DNA of 64,000 nucleotides from JACPFJ01 sp036504875 (GCA_036504875.1 DASXUK010000007.1:23633-87632); one strand, 5' to 3'; positions 33,180 through 43,218 are shown, counted from the first letter of the stretch. A program made the numbers and translations. The notes: generated from the letters alone by a model not told the origin.

Positions 33180-35705
33180 ATGGAAAAAGTGTTGCTTCAA
33201 AACAATATTAAAGGACTACCCACCAAGCTGGCCTGGTTTCCAATACCGGTCATTTTGGTTGCTGCGCTGGTTTTATGGAGCCTTCATACACGCACATTCT
33301 ATGACTCCCTCTATCTGTTAGTAAGTCTGAACTTCATGTTTTCAACGTTGATATCTCTCTTTGTCACTTTTTTGGTAAGTCGAAGTTTTCTGTTGCAGGG
33401 CAGACCGGGGCTGCTTTTTCTGGGCTGTGGTGTCCTGTTCTGGGGGTGGGGCGGTTTTATCGGTTCTGCTGCAGCAATCAAGGTTTTCCCGCTTGCCAAT
33501 CAGCTTAATATCAACATAGCGGTTACCATCCATAATCTGTGTATGTTCCTTTCAGCATTGTGCCACTTGAGCGGTTCGCTTTTGTCCCTGCGCTCCCGGT
33601 CTCATCAACGTATAAGCGCTGCCTGGTTGATAACTGCCTATCTGGTGGTGATCTGTGCCGTGGGGTCAATAACTTTTTTAAGCACCTCAGGCATGACCCC
33701 GATATTTTTTGTCCAGGGGCAGGGGGGCACTCCGTTACGTCAATTTGTGCTAAGCTGTTCGATCAGCATGTTCATTGGAACCGCAATATTGATGTTCCAG
33801 TTGTATAGACGCATGGCATCGCGGTTTATTTACTGGTATAGCCTGTCGCTGGTGCTGGTTGCCGAAGGGCTGTTATGTATTCTGATACAGACCGTACATG
33901 CCGGCCCCCTCGGTTGGCTGGGGCGCTCCGTGCAATATCTGGGCAGTATTTACATGTTGATTGCGGCAATCGCTTCGGTTCTTGAATCAGGTGCCTGGAG
34001 AATATCGCTGGAGACGGCGCTGAATGACGCCAGACAGCAATTCGAAGGTTTGTTCGATCTGGCAGAGGATGGAATCCTGGTGCATGAGCTTTATGATGAA
34101 GGTGTTTATGGCAAGTTTATCCAGGCTAACCCGGCCATCTGCCGCATGCTGGGTTACCGAGAGCAGGAGCTGCTGCAACTGGGAATGCTTCAGATAGTTT
34201 CTCCTGAAGATCGTCAATTTCCTGAACAGGAAGCAGAAAATCTTCGCCGGAGTGGAAAGCTGCGCCACGAGAAGACCTTGCTTTCAAAATACGGCCGCTC
34301 CTTCCCGACAGAAATCAACACCCGGCTTTTCCAGCAGAAGGGCCGTAATATGGTGATGTCTGTCATTCGTGATTTATCGGAAAGAAAATCAGCTGAGACC
34401 GCCCTGCAGAATAGCTTTCAACGGCTTGATCTTCTGGCCTTTACGGCAAACCGACTCCTGGCCAGCGATTCACTGCAGGAGGTAGTCGACGGCCTTTGTC
34501 ACAAGGTAATGGCCTTCCTGGATTGCCAGGTTTTTTTCAATTTCCTGGTTTACGAACCGCAGGAACGGCTTCAACTGAATTTGTTCGCTGGCATTACCGA
34601 GGATGAAGCCAAAAAAATAGAGCGGTTCGATTTCGGCATGGTGGTTTGCGATTGCGCGGGTCAGGATGTTTGCCGGATTGTGGCCAACAACATACCGGCC
34701 ACACCTGATCCGCGCACAGAAGTTCTTAAAGCCCTGGGGATCATAGCCTATGCATGTCACCCGCTGATATCCAAGGGGAAAATGCTCGGCACACTCTCCT
34801 TCGGCACCCGTACCAGAACCTGTTTCAGCGAAGAAGATCTATTCCTCATGAAAGGGATGGCTGACCAGGTTGCTATCGCTATGGAGCGTAATAAAAACGA
34901 GGAGGAGCTACGAAAGAGCGAAGAGGTATTGCGCAGGGCCCATGAGGAGCTGGAACAACGTGTTAAGGAACGGACCAGGGGGTTGGTCGAAGCCTTGCGG
35001 GAGCTTCAACAGAAGGAACATTTACTCCTGCAGCAGAGCCGTTTTGCAGCCATGGGGGAGATGATCAACAATATTGCCCATCAGTGGCGCCAACCGCTGA
35101 ATTCTTTGGGTCTTAATATCCAGAGGTTATCCCTTTTTTACGAAAAGGGTGTTTTTGATCAAGAGTTGCTCAATCAATCGGTAACCGATGCGATGTTGCT
35201 GATCAACCACATGTCAGGAACCATTGATGATTACAGAAACTTTTTTAAGCAGGACAAGGAGAAGATGGCATTCAAGGTTAGCGAGGTGATTACCGGAGCC
35301 ATGAAGCTTGTTGAGGCCAGTCTGGGGGATAATAAAATAAACACAAAGGTCGATATACAAGATGATCCTCTTGTTATAGGCTACCCCAATGAGTACTCAC
35401 AGGTTGTATTAAATATACTGATCAACGCCCGTGATGCTTTTGAAAAACAGAGAACAGCTGAACCGGTGTTAGTCATTAAAACCTCATCAAAAGATGAACG
35501 TTCAATAGTAACCATAACTGACAATGCGGGAGGCATCCCCCCGGACGTCATCTTCAAGGTCTTTGATCCGCATTTTACTACCAAAGGACCAAATGGAACC
35601 GGAATAGGTCTTTTTATGGCGAAAAATATTATCGAGAGAAACATGAATGGCAAATTGAGTGTTCAAAATACCCGCGATGGCGCTGAATTCATAATTGAGG
35701 TATGA
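33180..35705 (+). CDS. Membrane sensor histidine kinase with PAS and GAF domains
   Basis: 841 residues from ATG 33180 (CCAGG upstream); a TTG at 33111 would add 23 residues. About seven membrane segments occupy residues 15-265 as an integral sensor. A PAS domain (about 290-400, FDLAEDGILVHE to VIRDLSERK) and a GAF domain (about 415-565) follow, then a coiled coil and the H-box MINNIAHQWRQPLNSLG. The ATPase domain shows LNILINARDAF, ITDNAGGIP, FDPHFTTKG and GTGIGLFMAK. The receiver protein gene begins one base after the stop, so the two form a two-component pair. The kinase core is of the same subtype as those at 9792 and 59735. Confidence 0.88.
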   Translation: MEKVLLQNNIKGLPTKLAWFPIPVILVAALVLWSLHTRTFYDSLYLLVSLNFMFSTLISLFVTFLVSRSFLLQGRPGLLFLGCGVLFWGWGGFIGSAAAIKVFPLANQLNINIAVTIHNLCMFLSALCHLSGSLLSLRSRSHQRISAAWLITAYLVVICAVGSITFLSTSGMTPIFFVQGQGGTPLRQFVLSCSISMFIGTAILMFQLYRRMASRFIYWYSLSLVLVAEGLLCILIQTVHAGPLGWLGRSVQYLGSIYMLIAAIASVLESGAWRISLETALNDARQQFEGLFDLAEDGILVHELYDEGVYGKFIQANPAICRMLGYREQELLQLGMLQIVSPEDRQFPEQEAENLRRSGKLRHEKTLLSKYGRSFPTEINTRLFQQKGRNMVMSVIRDLSERKSAETALQNSFQRLDLLAFTANRLLASDSLQEVVDGLCHKVMAFLDCQVFFNFLVYEPQERLQLNLFAGITEDEAKKIERFDFGMVVCDCAGQDVCRIVANNIPATPDPRTEVLKALGIIAYACHPLISKGKMLGTLSFGTRTRTCFSEEDLFLMKGMADQVAIAMERNKNEEELRKSEEVLRRAHEELEQRVKERTRGLVEALRELQQKEHLLLQQSRFAAMGEMINNIAHQWRQPLNSLGLNIQRLSLFYEKGVFDQELLNQSVTDAMLLINHMSGTIDDYRNFFKQDKEKMAFKVSEVITGAMKLVEASLGDNKINTKVDIQDDPLVIGYPNEYSQVVLNILINARDAFEKQRTAEPVLVIKTSSKDERSIVTITDNAGGIPPDVIFKVFDPHFTTKGPNGTGIGLFMAKNIIERNMNGKLSVQNTRDGAEFIIEV

Positions 35706-35706
35706 G

Positions 35707-36129
35707 ATGATTTTTCCCGAAAAGCTGACCGTATTGATTGCCGAGGATGATGATAAATCGCTTGAACTTCTCAGCAGCATCCTGGCCCTGAATTTTCCTA
35801 ACCTGGTATTCCACTCAGCCAGAAACGGTCGTGCCGGTGTTGAAATATTCAAGAAACATCTTCCGGATATCATTATCACCGACTTTAACATGCCTGAAAT
35901 GGATGGCATCCAGATGATAGGTGAAATACAATCCATAAAACCGGATGTGATGACAATTCTGGTAACCGCATATGGTGATAAAACTATTCAGGAAGCTACT
36001 GCAAGCGCAGGCCTGGAGATAGAGCATCATCTTTTGAAACCGATAAATTTTAAAGAGCTTTTTGCAATCGTAAATCAGTGTGTCACCAGCATCAATGATC
36101 TTCGAGAGCTCCATCCCTTGCCAATATAA
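35707..36129 (+). CDS. Single-domain response regulator
   Basis: 140 residues from ATG 35707 (GAGG upstream, inside the kinase end). CheY-like receiver: acidic pocket AEDDD, phosphoacceptor Asp in DIIITDFNMPEMDG, Thr in ILVTAYGD and Lys in HHLLKPINF. No output domain, so it signals by protein contact or in a phosphorelay. Partner kinase is immediately upstream. Confidence 0.9.
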   Translation: MIFPEKLTVLIAEDDDKSLELLSSILALNFPNLVFHSARNGRAGVEIFKKHLPDIIITDFNMPEMDGIQMIGEIQSIKPDVMTILVTAYGDKTIQEATASAGLEIEHHLLKPINFKELFAIVNQCVTSINDLRELHPLPI

Positions 36130-36286
36130 GGTAACCAGTTACTACAAAATAAAACCGCCTCTTCCTTCTTCTTCACCCTCTCCGAATCCCTGTCAGATTT
36201 AGCGTTCATTCGTTTGACATCCGGCCAATCACTGTTAAAAAATACTAGTACCAATCAGCCTTTTTCCAGTACTGGAAGGAGTGTCA

Positions 36287-36322
36287 ATGGCTAACCGAAC
36301 CCTGCTGCACTGGCCGGCGTAA
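36287..36322 (+). CDS. Possible 11-residue leader peptide
   Basis: ATG with a good ribosome site (GGAAGGAG) encodes MANRTLLHWPA and stops 23 bases before the copper-storage-like gene. The quality of the ribosome site and the position in the leader make regulatory translation possible, but so short a frame may be accidental. The surrounding gap 36130-36345 shows no other feature. Confidence 0.3.
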   Translation: MANRTLLHWPA

Positions 36323-36345
36323 TTGATAGTAAGAAAGGAGAATCT

Positions 36346-36792
36346 ATGAGGACACAGGGAACCGTTCGGGCACGGGCGAAAAAGTCAGTTGATGGATTCT
36401 ACGATGTTAGCGCCTGTATTACCGTTTGCATCGAATGCGCAGATGCCTGTACTACCTGCGCTGATGCCTGCCTTAATGAGGCAAAGGTCCAAAAGTTGGC
36501 CAGATGCATCTGGAGTGATATAGATTGCGCCGACATCTGCCATACAACAGCCCGTATTCTTGCCCGTCAAACCGAAATCAGTCCCGAGCTTTTAAGGGCT
36601 CAACTGGAAACGACGATCACGGCAACCGGCATCTGCGCCCAGGAATGCGAGAAGCTTTTTGAGATGCATCCATGCTGCCGCACCTGTGCCCGAATATGCC
36701 GGAATTGCGAGCAGATCTGCCGTCAGATGCTGGCCAATTTGCCTTACGAAGACGGCTTTACCTCGTTTAAGCAGGAAGCTTACCAGAACTAG
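36346..36792 (+). CDS. Cys-rich four-helix-bundle protein (DUF326, copper storage-like)
   Basis: 148 residues, ATG after AAGGAGAATCT. Seventeen cysteines, mostly spaced 3-4 residues apart along predicted helices (C24, 28, 31, 35, 38, 42; 54, 61, 65; 97, 101, 110, 111, 114, 118, 121, 125), the pattern by which Csp copper-storage proteins line a four-helix bundle with Cu(I)-binding thiols. ITVCIECADACTTCADAC and CARICRNCEQICRQM are typical. No signal peptide, so a cytosolic Csp3-like form. Copper binding is inferred from family. Confidence 0.88.
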   Translation: MRTQGTVRARAKKSVDGFYDVSACITVCIECADACTTCADACLNEAKVQKLARCIWSDIDCADICHTTARILARQTEISPELLRAQLETTITATGICAQECEKLFEMHPCCRTCARICRNCEQICRQMLANLPYEDGFTSFKQEAYQN

Positions 36793-36872
36793 AGAAGTGA
36801 ATTGTGCATCTATATGTTTGGCCATCAGCTCGTGAGGGTTGGCGGTTTTTTATGGAGTGGCTGCAAATTGTG

Positions 36873-37103
36873 CTAGTCAACATTTTTATCTTCAGCTTGA
36901 TTCATAAGATCATCTGAATCGATCGCGTCCTTGACTTTAAGCAGTAGTTCAGCAGGCCATTCATCAATATCAACCCGGGTCAATATCTTACATTCTTCAA
37001 AAGTCAGATCGACATCATCCGGTAATTTATTGGCCAGTTCGTCAGCCCAGCGGGCCTCATGCGGGGTAAGTGATGCTGATAGAATATCTTCAATAGGTTT
37101 CAT
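36873..37103 (-). CDS. Small acidic hypothetical protein
   Basis: 76 residues, ATG with a strong ribosome site (TTGGAGGAATA). Acidic and helical: LTPHEARWADELANKLPDDVDLTFEECKILTRV then WPAELLLKVKDAI. No cysteine motif, signal or membrane segment. Family not recognised; its good start signals argue it is real. Opposite in direction to both neighbours. Confidence 0.6.
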   Translation of the reverse strand: MKPIEDILSASLTPHEARWADELANKLPDDVDLTFEECKILTRVDIDEWPAELLLKVKDAIDSDDLMNQAEDKNVD

Positions 37104-37196
37104 TATTCCTCCAAGAGTCTAATTCCATAAATAATAGCATCTCTGCCACCAAAAACAAAAGTACAGGCTGATTTGAAAGTGCTCCCCCCGCGGTTC

Positions 37197-37224
37197 TTGA
37201 CACAGCATCGATGCGTCTTACACT
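37197..37224 (+). promoter_or_regulatory. Sigma-70-type promoter of the permease gene
   Basis: TTGACA (37197-37202), 16-base spacer, TACACT (37219-37224). The start codon of the permease is 40 bases downstream. Confidence 0.6.
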
Positions 37225-37263
37225 ACAGTAAGAATCATTGCCGCTCAAGAGGGTAGACCTGTA

Positions 37264-39240
37264 ATGACTAAACCGGATGCCAAACCCAGTCTAAAACAGA
37301 AGATACTGCGTGCTCTACTGGGGGATCCGAAGAATCTCGAGGATACCAACCTTTTTCACAAGATGGCGCTGATCCCGATCATGGCCTGGATCGGGCTGGG
37401 CGCAGACGGGCTTTCGTCTTCATCCTACGGACCTGAAGAGGCATACCGGGCTCTTGGGCAGCACACCTATCTGGCCATCCTGCTGGGTATCGCCACTGCG
37501 CTAACCGTCTTTATCATCTCATATGCTTACTCCCGCATCATCGAGCATTTTCCTCATGGTGGCGGAGGGTACATCGTCGCCACCCACATGCTGGGGGAGA
37601 GGGCCGGGGTAATTTCCGGCAGCGCCTTGCTAGTGGATTACGTCATGACCATCACCATTTCGATCGCCTCCTGTTGTGACGCCATCTTCAGCTATCTGCC
37701 GGTACAGTTCCACAACCACAAGGTCCTCGTTGCCTGTATCCTGATCATCCTCCTGATTATCCTCAACGTCAGAGGAGTGAAGGAATCGGTCACGATCCTG
37801 GCGCCGATCTTCATTGTTTTTGTCGTAACCCACATCGTCATGCTCCTTTATGGGGTGTTTACTCATGCGCAGCGCTTTGCGCCGGTGGTAAACGAATTCA
37901 GCAGCGGCATCCGGCAGGACGTCTCAACGATCGGCGTAATCGGTATCCTGCTCCTCTTCCTCAGGGCATACTCCCTTGGCGGTGGCACCTATACCGGCAT
38001 TGAGGCGGTCTCAAACGGTCTTCAGATCATGCGCGAACCCAAGGTGCAGACCGGCAAGCGGACGATGGTCTATATGGCTACGTCGCTCGCTTTCACCGCC
38101 GGTCTTCTTCTTCTCTGTTACCTGCTCATGGCCGTAAAGCCGGTGGAGGGAAAGACCCTGAACGCGGTGGTGGCCGATGCCTTGTTCAGCAAATGGCCGA
38201 TGGGGCAGGCTATCGCCTTCGTCACCATATTTTCCGAGGGAGCGCTCCTGCTTGTCGCAGCCCAGACCGGATTTGTCGACGGTCCCAGGGTGATGTCCAA
38301 CATGGCCATCGACTCCTGGTTTCCCCACCGTTTTGCCGCCCTGTCGGAACGTCTCACCATGCGTAACGGGATTGTCTTGATGGGGATTGCCGCCATAGCC
38401 CTTCTCTTTTATACCAAGGGTTCAGTGTCGGCCCTGGTAGTCATGTACTCCATCAATGTTTTTATCACATTTTCCCTCTCCCAACTAGGTATGTCGCGCT
38501 TCTTTATCAAGCGCAGAAAACAAGACCTGCAGTGGCTGCGGCACCTCTTGGTCCACCTGGTCGGACTTGGCCTCTGTGTCACCATTCTGGTTATCACAAC
38601 TCTTGAAAAATTTACCGAAGGAGGTTGGATTACGCTGCTGATCACCTCCCTGGTAGTGGTGCTGTGTTATCTGATTCGCAGCCATTACCAGCGGGTCCGC
38701 AGAGGGGTGTCCCAGCTAGATGAGTCTTTGCTGGATTTTCCAACCGCCAGCCCCATCAATGTTGCGCCACTGGGAAAAAACGACACTACTGCAATACAAC
38801 TTGTTACCGGATACAACGGTCTGGGCGTGCATACGCTGCTGTCCATCCTTACCACCTTTCCAAAGACTTATAAGAATGTCGTTTTTGTCTCGGTAGCGGT
38901 GGTTGATTCCGGTTCCTTCAAGGGGGCAGATGAAGTAGAGGCGCTTGAGGAAGCAGTCAGAGGCGATCTTGAAAAGTATGTTAACCTGGCCCGACGTCTC
39001 GGTTTTGCTGCCGATTACCGCATGGTGGTGGCCACCGATGTTGTCGAGAGCGCGGTCACGCTATGCCGGGAAGTATCGGAAGAATATCCCTATTCAGCAG
39101 TCTTCACCGGTCAGCTTACCTTTCGCCTGGAAAAGTTTTACCATCGTCTGCTCCACAACGAAACCTCATTTGCGATTCAGCGGCGCCTGCAATGGGAAGG
39201 CATTACCACCATCATCCTGCCGATCCGCGTCAATACCTGA
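37264..39240 (+). CDS. APC superfamily permease, KimA-like, with C-terminal cytoplasmic domain
   Basis: 658 residues. About twelve membrane helices in residues 35-480, starting with the GADGLSSSSYGPEEAYRALG motif characteristic of the KimA/YdaO branch of APC permeases. Residues about 510-658 form a soluble Usp-like alpha/beta domain (AIQLVTGYNGLGVHTLLSIL, VVFVSVAVVDSGSFKG) ending RRLQWEGITTIILPIRV. KimA is a proton-coupled potassium importer in Bacillus; amino-acid transport is also possible for this branch, so substrate is not certain. Stand-alone gene with its own promoter. Confidence 0.82.
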   Translation: MTKPDAKPSLKQKILRALLGDPKNLEDTNLFHKMALIPIMAWIGLGADGLSSSSYGPEEAYRALGQHTYLAILLGIATALTVFIISYAYSRIIEHFPHGGGGYIVATHMLGERAGVISGSALLVDYVMTITISIASCCDAIFSYLPVQFHNHKVLVACILIILLIILNVRGVKESVTILAPIFIVFVVTHIVMLLYGVFTHAQRFAPVVNEFSSGIRQDVSTIGVIGILLLFLRAYSLGGGTYTGIEAVSNGLQIMREPKVQTGKRTMVYMATSLAFTAGLLLLCYLLMAVKPVEGKTLNAVVADALFSKWPMGQAIAFVTIFSEGALLLVAAQTGFVDGPRVMSNMAIDSWFPHRFAALSERLTMRNGIVLMGIAAIALLFYTKGSVSALVVMYSINVFITFSLSQLGMSRFFIKRRKQDLQWLRHLLVHLVGLGLCVTILVITTLEKFTEGGWITLLITSLVVVLCYLIRSHYQRVRRGVSQLDESLLDFPTASPINVAPLGKNDTTAIQLVTGYNGLGVHTLLSILTTFPKTYKNVVFVSVAVVDSGSFKGADEVEALEEAVRGDLEKYVNLARRLGFAADYRMVVATDVVESAVTLCREVSEEYPYSAVFTGQLTFRLEKFYHRLLHNETSFAIQRRLQWEGITTIILPIRVNT

Positions 39241-39452
39241 AACAAATCCCGTCAAACAGGTTGTTTTCTTTGCCGTCCCGGTCACCTTGATTTTAAAACT
39301 AGCATACCCAATCTACCGATCTATAGAGCTGGCTTTTTGGGCTGCTATGTTAGCTGAATTTAAAACTTTTTTTACTGACAAAAGCAGCTGGTTACAGTTA
39401 TATTCATTAAAATGTATCCCCCCTGTTGCGCCTTGCTTTTCAGAGGTAACTT

Positions 39453-42400
39453 ATGGCTATGAACGAAATCCGAATCCCGCGGTTGAAGCTCCAGGTGCGA
39501 ATTATCGTGGGATTTTGCCTGTTAGCGATTATAGGGATTTCGGTCTGGCATGCGGTAGCTGAACGGCAATCCATAATCGCTACGGCCGAACGACAGGCCG
39601 AGGGTTACGCCCGAGCACTTGCCGAGCATAGCGAAAGCGCGTTTGCCGAATCTGACCGGGTGTTGCGGGATGTGCTCTATGACATCGAGCGTGCCGGAGG
39701 CATTGAAAAGATTAACCGGCAGGAGCTGTTCCGGTGTTTGCAGCGCCAGGCCGGCGATTCCCCGCAAATCGGTTCCCTGTTCATTGTGGATAGCCAAGGC
39801 AAGATGTTCATCAATTCTCTTGAATACCCTTCCAAGCAAATTCCAGTTAACGATCGAGATTATTTCAAGTATTATGCAAATACCCCCGGCGCCGCTCTAT
39901 CACTGAGTCGGCCTGTCATGAGCCGACTTGTCAACCGCTGGCGCTTCAACCTGATGCGGCCGCTTAATCGCCCCCAAGATCCCTTTAGCGGGCTGATCGC
40001 GGTGGCTTTTGAGGTCGATTATTTCGAGAATTTCTTCAGTCCGGCCAGTATGGGACCTCGTGGTCGCGTGATTCTGCTTCGCACCGACGGGGTTCCGCTG
40101 GTTTTTGAGCCTTATGTAAATGATGTCTATCAAGCTGACTTTAGCAATTCAGTATTAATACGGGAAAAACTACCGGCCGCGCCATTCGGCACCTATCATG
40201 ACAACCACAGTATTGTCGATAACTCCCCGCGCATCATATCTTACCGCCGGCTGGGCCGTTTCCCGGTGGTGGCGGTTGTTTCTCTGCACCGGGATGATGT
40301 TCTGGCGCCATGGAGGCAAAAGGCAACCCTGCATGCAGCTACCATTGCAGGTCTCTGCCTGGTGGTTTTTTTATTGATGCAGTTGCTGATGCGTCATCTC
40401 GACCGTTTGTTGATGGCGCAAATTTCTCTGCGTCAGCAAAAGGAGCAGCTACGGGTCAAGGCCGCCCAGATAGATGCGGCCAATGATGCCATTTTACTGC
40501 TTGATGTCGAAGGGGCGCTGGTGCAGATCAACGATGCCTTTTACAGGATGTGCGGTTACGAAGCTGGGCAATTGCAGGGTAAAAGATTGCACGATATAGA
40601 ACCGCCGGAATATCTGGAAAGTATCGACCTTTTTCTCCAGTTGCTGGTGCAAGATGGCGAGCTGACCTATGAGGCGGCTTTTCTGGCCAAAGACGGCAGC
40701 AAGCTGCCGGTTGAGATAAACGCACAGTTAATGGAGGCCGACCATAAAACCCTGATCCTCTGTATCGCCAGAGATATCAGTGACCGCAAGCGGAGCGAAC
40801 GCCGGGAACAGGCCAAGTCCCAGATACTGGAAGAGCTGGCCACCGGGGTAGCGCTGCCGGAATTACTTCTGCATATTGTTAAGTATGTCGAGCAGGAGCG
40901 AACAGGCACCCTCTGCTCCGTACTGGTTCTGGATGAATCCGGGACGCAGCTTACTTTGGGGGCTGCTCCCAGTCTGCCTGATTTTTATAATCTCGCTGTT
41001 AACGGTCTGAAGATTGCCGAGGGGATGGGCTCCTGCGGAACAGCTGCCTTTCGCCGGAAGCGCGTCGTTGTAGAGGATATCGAGGGACACCCGTACTGGA
41101 AAGGCTTTAATCCGGCCATCGAGGCCGGCCTGCGTTCATGCTGGTCTGAGCCGATCATCTCCTCAGAAGGAGATCTGCTGGGTACCTTTGCCATTTACCA
41201 TAAAGAGCCACGCTCGCCCGACAAGCTCGAGATCAAGCTGATTGAATCAGCCGCCCGTCTGGCCAGCATTGCCATTGACCGTTTTCTGGTCGATGAACAG
41301 AAAAAACACCTTGAGGCCCAGTTAAATCACGTTCAAAGGATTGAGGCGGTTGGGCAGCTGGCGGGCGGTATCGCACATGATTTCAATAATCTCCTGACCC
41401 CGATAATAGTTTATGCCGACATGATCAAGCGCAAGCTTCCAACCGGCGACCCACTTAGTAGCAAGACCGATGGAATAATAAGTGCAGCCCATAAAGCGCG
41501 CGATCTGACCCAACAACTGCTCAGCTTCGGACGTAAACAGCTGCTGGACATGAAAGCGGTTGATCTGAATGATACCATCAGCACCTTTCAGGAAATCATA
41601 CGCCGCACCATTCGTGAGAATATCACGATCAATGTCCGGTTGACGCCGGGCAGGGCGGCTATTTGGGCCGATCGCGGGCAGATCGAACAAATCCTTCTTA
41701 ATATGGCAGTTAATGCCCAGGATGCAATCGCAGGCAACGGCACGATTACAATAGAAACCGGTCATGTGCTGCTGGATAACGAGTATGCCCGCCTGCATCC
41801 CGGCCTGCAGCCCGGTCCCTATGTCCTGCTTGGCTTCAGGGATGATGGTCGCGGGATGAATGATGAAACCCTGGCACATATCTTCGAACCTTTCTTTACG
41901 ACAAAACAGGTCGGCCACGGCACCGGACTTGGCCTGGCTACTGTTTACGGAATAGTCAAGCAGCACGAAAGTTATATCACCGTTATCAGTAGGGAAGGGC
42001 ACGGAACAGCCTTTGATATCTATTTTCCCTACAAACACGAGGCATCTTTCAGGGTCGGCGAAGCTGTCAAGGCGGGCATTACCGGAAATGTCAGTACAGC
42101 CGGAAAAACAATTCTGGTTGTCGAAGACAATGATATGGTCAGAACTATGATGGTTGAATTGCTGGAGTCAGCCGAATGCCGGGTGTTGGCGGCGGATCGT
42201 CCCTCTAAAGCCATGCAAATCGTTAGCGAGCGGGGTGATGACATTGATCTGATGGTGACCGATGTGATCATGCCGGAGATGAATGGTAATGAGCTTTACG
42301 AGAACCTGATTAAATCATTGCCGGGCCTCAAGGTCCTATATATATCCGGCTATACTAACGAGCTTTTCGTGCACAACGGCACCATGGAAGAGGGCATCAA

Positions 42401-42464
42401 TTTTTTACAGAAACCATTCACCGCCGAGCGGCTTCTTGAGCGTGTCCAACAAACTCTGGAATAA
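39453..42464 (+). CDS. Hybrid sensor histidine kinase (Cache-PAS-GAF-HK-REC)
   Basis: 1003 residues, ATG after CAGAGGTAACTT. Two membrane helices (about 14-34 and 288-310) enclose a periplasmic dCache-like domain (about 45-280, IGSLFIVDSQGKMFINS, VNDRDYFKYY). Then a PAS domain (about 340-450, ANDAILLLDVEGAL to IARDISDRKRSE), a GAF domain (about 460-610), H-box QLAGGIAHDFNNLLTPI, ATPase motifs LNMAVNAQDAI, FRDDGRGMN, FEPFFTTK, GTGLGLATVYG, and a C-terminal receiver (about 885-1003) with Asp in LMVTDVIMPEMNG. A complete hybrid kinase; the ligand of the Cache domain is unknown. No adjacent output regulator. Confidence 0.92.
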   Translation: MAMNEIRIPRLKLQVRIIVGFCLLAIIGISVWHAVAERQSIIATAERQAEGYARALAEHSESAFAESDRVLRDVLYDIERAGGIEKINRQELFRCLQRQAGDSPQIGSLFIVDSQGKMFINSLEYPSKQIPVNDRDYFKYYANTPGAALSLSRPVMSRLVNRWRFNLMRPLNRPQDPFSGLIAVAFEVDYFENFFSPASMGPRGRVILLRTDGVPLVFEPYVNDVYQADFSNSVLIREKLPAAPFGTYHDNHSIVDNSPRIISYRRLGRFPVVAVVSLHRDDVLAPWRQKATLHAATIAGLCLVVFLLMQLLMRHLDRLLMAQISLRQQKEQLRVKAAQIDAANDAILLLDVEGALVQINDAFYRMCGYEAGQLQGKRLHDIEPPEYLESIDLFLQLLVQDGELTYEAAFLAKDGSKLPVEINAQLMEADHKTLILCIARDISDRKRSERREQAKSQILEELATGVALPELLLHIVKYVEQERTGTLCSVLVLDESGTQLTLGAAPSLPDFYNLAVNGLKIAEGMGSCGTAAFRRKRVVVEDIEGHPYWKGFNPAIEAGLRSCWSEPIISSEGDLLGTFAIYHKEPRSPDKLEIKLIESAARLASIAIDRFLVDEQKKHLEAQLNHVQRIEAVGQLAGGIAHDFNNLLTPIIVYADMIKRKLPTGDPLSSKTDGIISAAHKARDLTQQLLSFGRKQLLDMKAVDLNDTISTFQEIIRRTIRENITINVRLTPGRAAIWADRGQIEQILLNMAVNAQDAIAGNGTITIETGHVLLDNEYARLHPGLQPGPYVLLGFRDDGRGMNDETLAHIFEPFFTTKQVGHGTGLGLATVYGIVKQHESYITVISREGHGTAFDIYFPYKHEASFRVGEAVKAGITGNVSTAGKTILVVEDNDMVRTMMVELLESAECRVLAADRPSKAMQIVSERGDDIDLMVTDVIMPEMNGNELYENLIKSLPGLKVLYISGYTNELFVHNGTMEEGINFLQKPFTAERLLERVQQTLE

Positions 42465-42470
42465 GCCCTC

Positions 42471-42502
42471 GACCGACTCCTTTCCGGTGCTCGGCCTTTT
42501 TT
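42471..42502 (+). terminator. Terminator of the hybrid kinase gene
   Basis: GACCGA (42471-42476) pairs with TCGGCC (42491-42496) with one mismatch, followed by six T. It starts six bases after the stop. Confidence 0.5.
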
Positions 42503-42553
42503 AAACTTCCCGCTTTGTACAAAATGAAGGTAAATGTGAATTAAATATCATGA

Positions 42554-42581
42554 ATTGCGCCGGTGGCTTATCCGGCGCAAT
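42554..42581. repeat. Perfect 10-base-arm palindrome (REP-like)
   Basis: ATTGCGCCGG (42554-42563) and CCGGCGCAAT (42572-42581) around an eight-base loop, between the convergent hybrid kinase and lipoprotein genes. No T run on either strand at the correct spacing, so a REP-like element rather than a standard terminator. Confidence 0.55.
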
Positions 42582-42630
42582 GTGGGGTGGGTTGTACGAT
42601 CCATGAGATGCTGATGCAGTTTTGTTTGGC

Positions 42631-43218
42631 TTATTTCGTCCCTTCCGACTTTTTCAACTCCTCACAATCCCCGCGCTTGTCACAATTTTCCTTAAAGGCC
42701 TTGCTGGCGTTGGTCTTATCAATGGGGTCGACATCTGAATACAATTTTCCACTGAAGAAACATAGCCACTTGGAGTTGTCGGCCCCATTCAGGACGATCT
42801 TCCTATTCAGGCACAGATCAAGGGAGTAGCTGCGAGCTTTCACCAATTCTTCCATCGGCAGCTTGTACGAGCGGATCAACTTGTAGCGCTTGTCATCGGT
42901 GGACAGTTTGTAGGCATTGCCGGCGAACTCCAGGCAGGAAAGGTCGTCGCCGTTATCACAACCCCTTTTCAAGTACCTTAAACCTCCCACCGGGTCCGAC
43001 CTCAAAATATCCTTCCCAAAAAAACCGCAATTGGCAGCCGGTGGATGCTTGTCCCACCATTTGTTGTTCTCGCAGTTATTCAAGAAAAGGGCTTCGTGCT
43101 CCTGAAGGATTATTTCCTGTCCCTGAGAGGTGATATACTTGGTTGAACAACCCGACATCAAGATCACTAAAAACAGACCCATCAATAGATTAATTTTCCT
43201 GCGGCCGTGTGCGATCAT
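42631..43218 (-). CDS. Cysteine-containing lipoprotein, unknown function
   Basis: 195 residues. Signal peptide with lipobox LMSGC (Cys at 24). The mature part has regularly spaced cysteines (NNCENN, ANCGFFG, RGCDNGDDLSCLE, DLCLNR, WLCFF, ENCDKRGDCEEL), reminiscent of Sel1-like repeat proteins in which helical pairs are held by disulfides (GLRYLKRGCDNGDDLSCLE fits a Sel1-type turn). Probably periplasmic, membrane-anchored. Stand-alone gene, no clear partner. Confidence 0.65.
   Translation of the reverse strand: MIAHGRRKINLLMGLFLVILMSGCSTKYITSQGQEIILQEHEALFLNNCENNKWWDKHPPAANCGFFGKDILRSDPVGGLRYLKRGCDNGDDLSCLEFAGNAYKLSTDDKRYKLIRSYKLPMEELVKARSYSLDLCLNRKIVLNGADNSKWLCFFSGKLYSDVDPIDKTNASKAFKENCDKRGDCEELKKSEGTK

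Noticed and set aside
39241..39452. Possible small gene between the APC permease and the hybrid kinase
   Set aside because: Open frames here are AT-rich extensions of shadows of the permease gene; no ribosome site seen.
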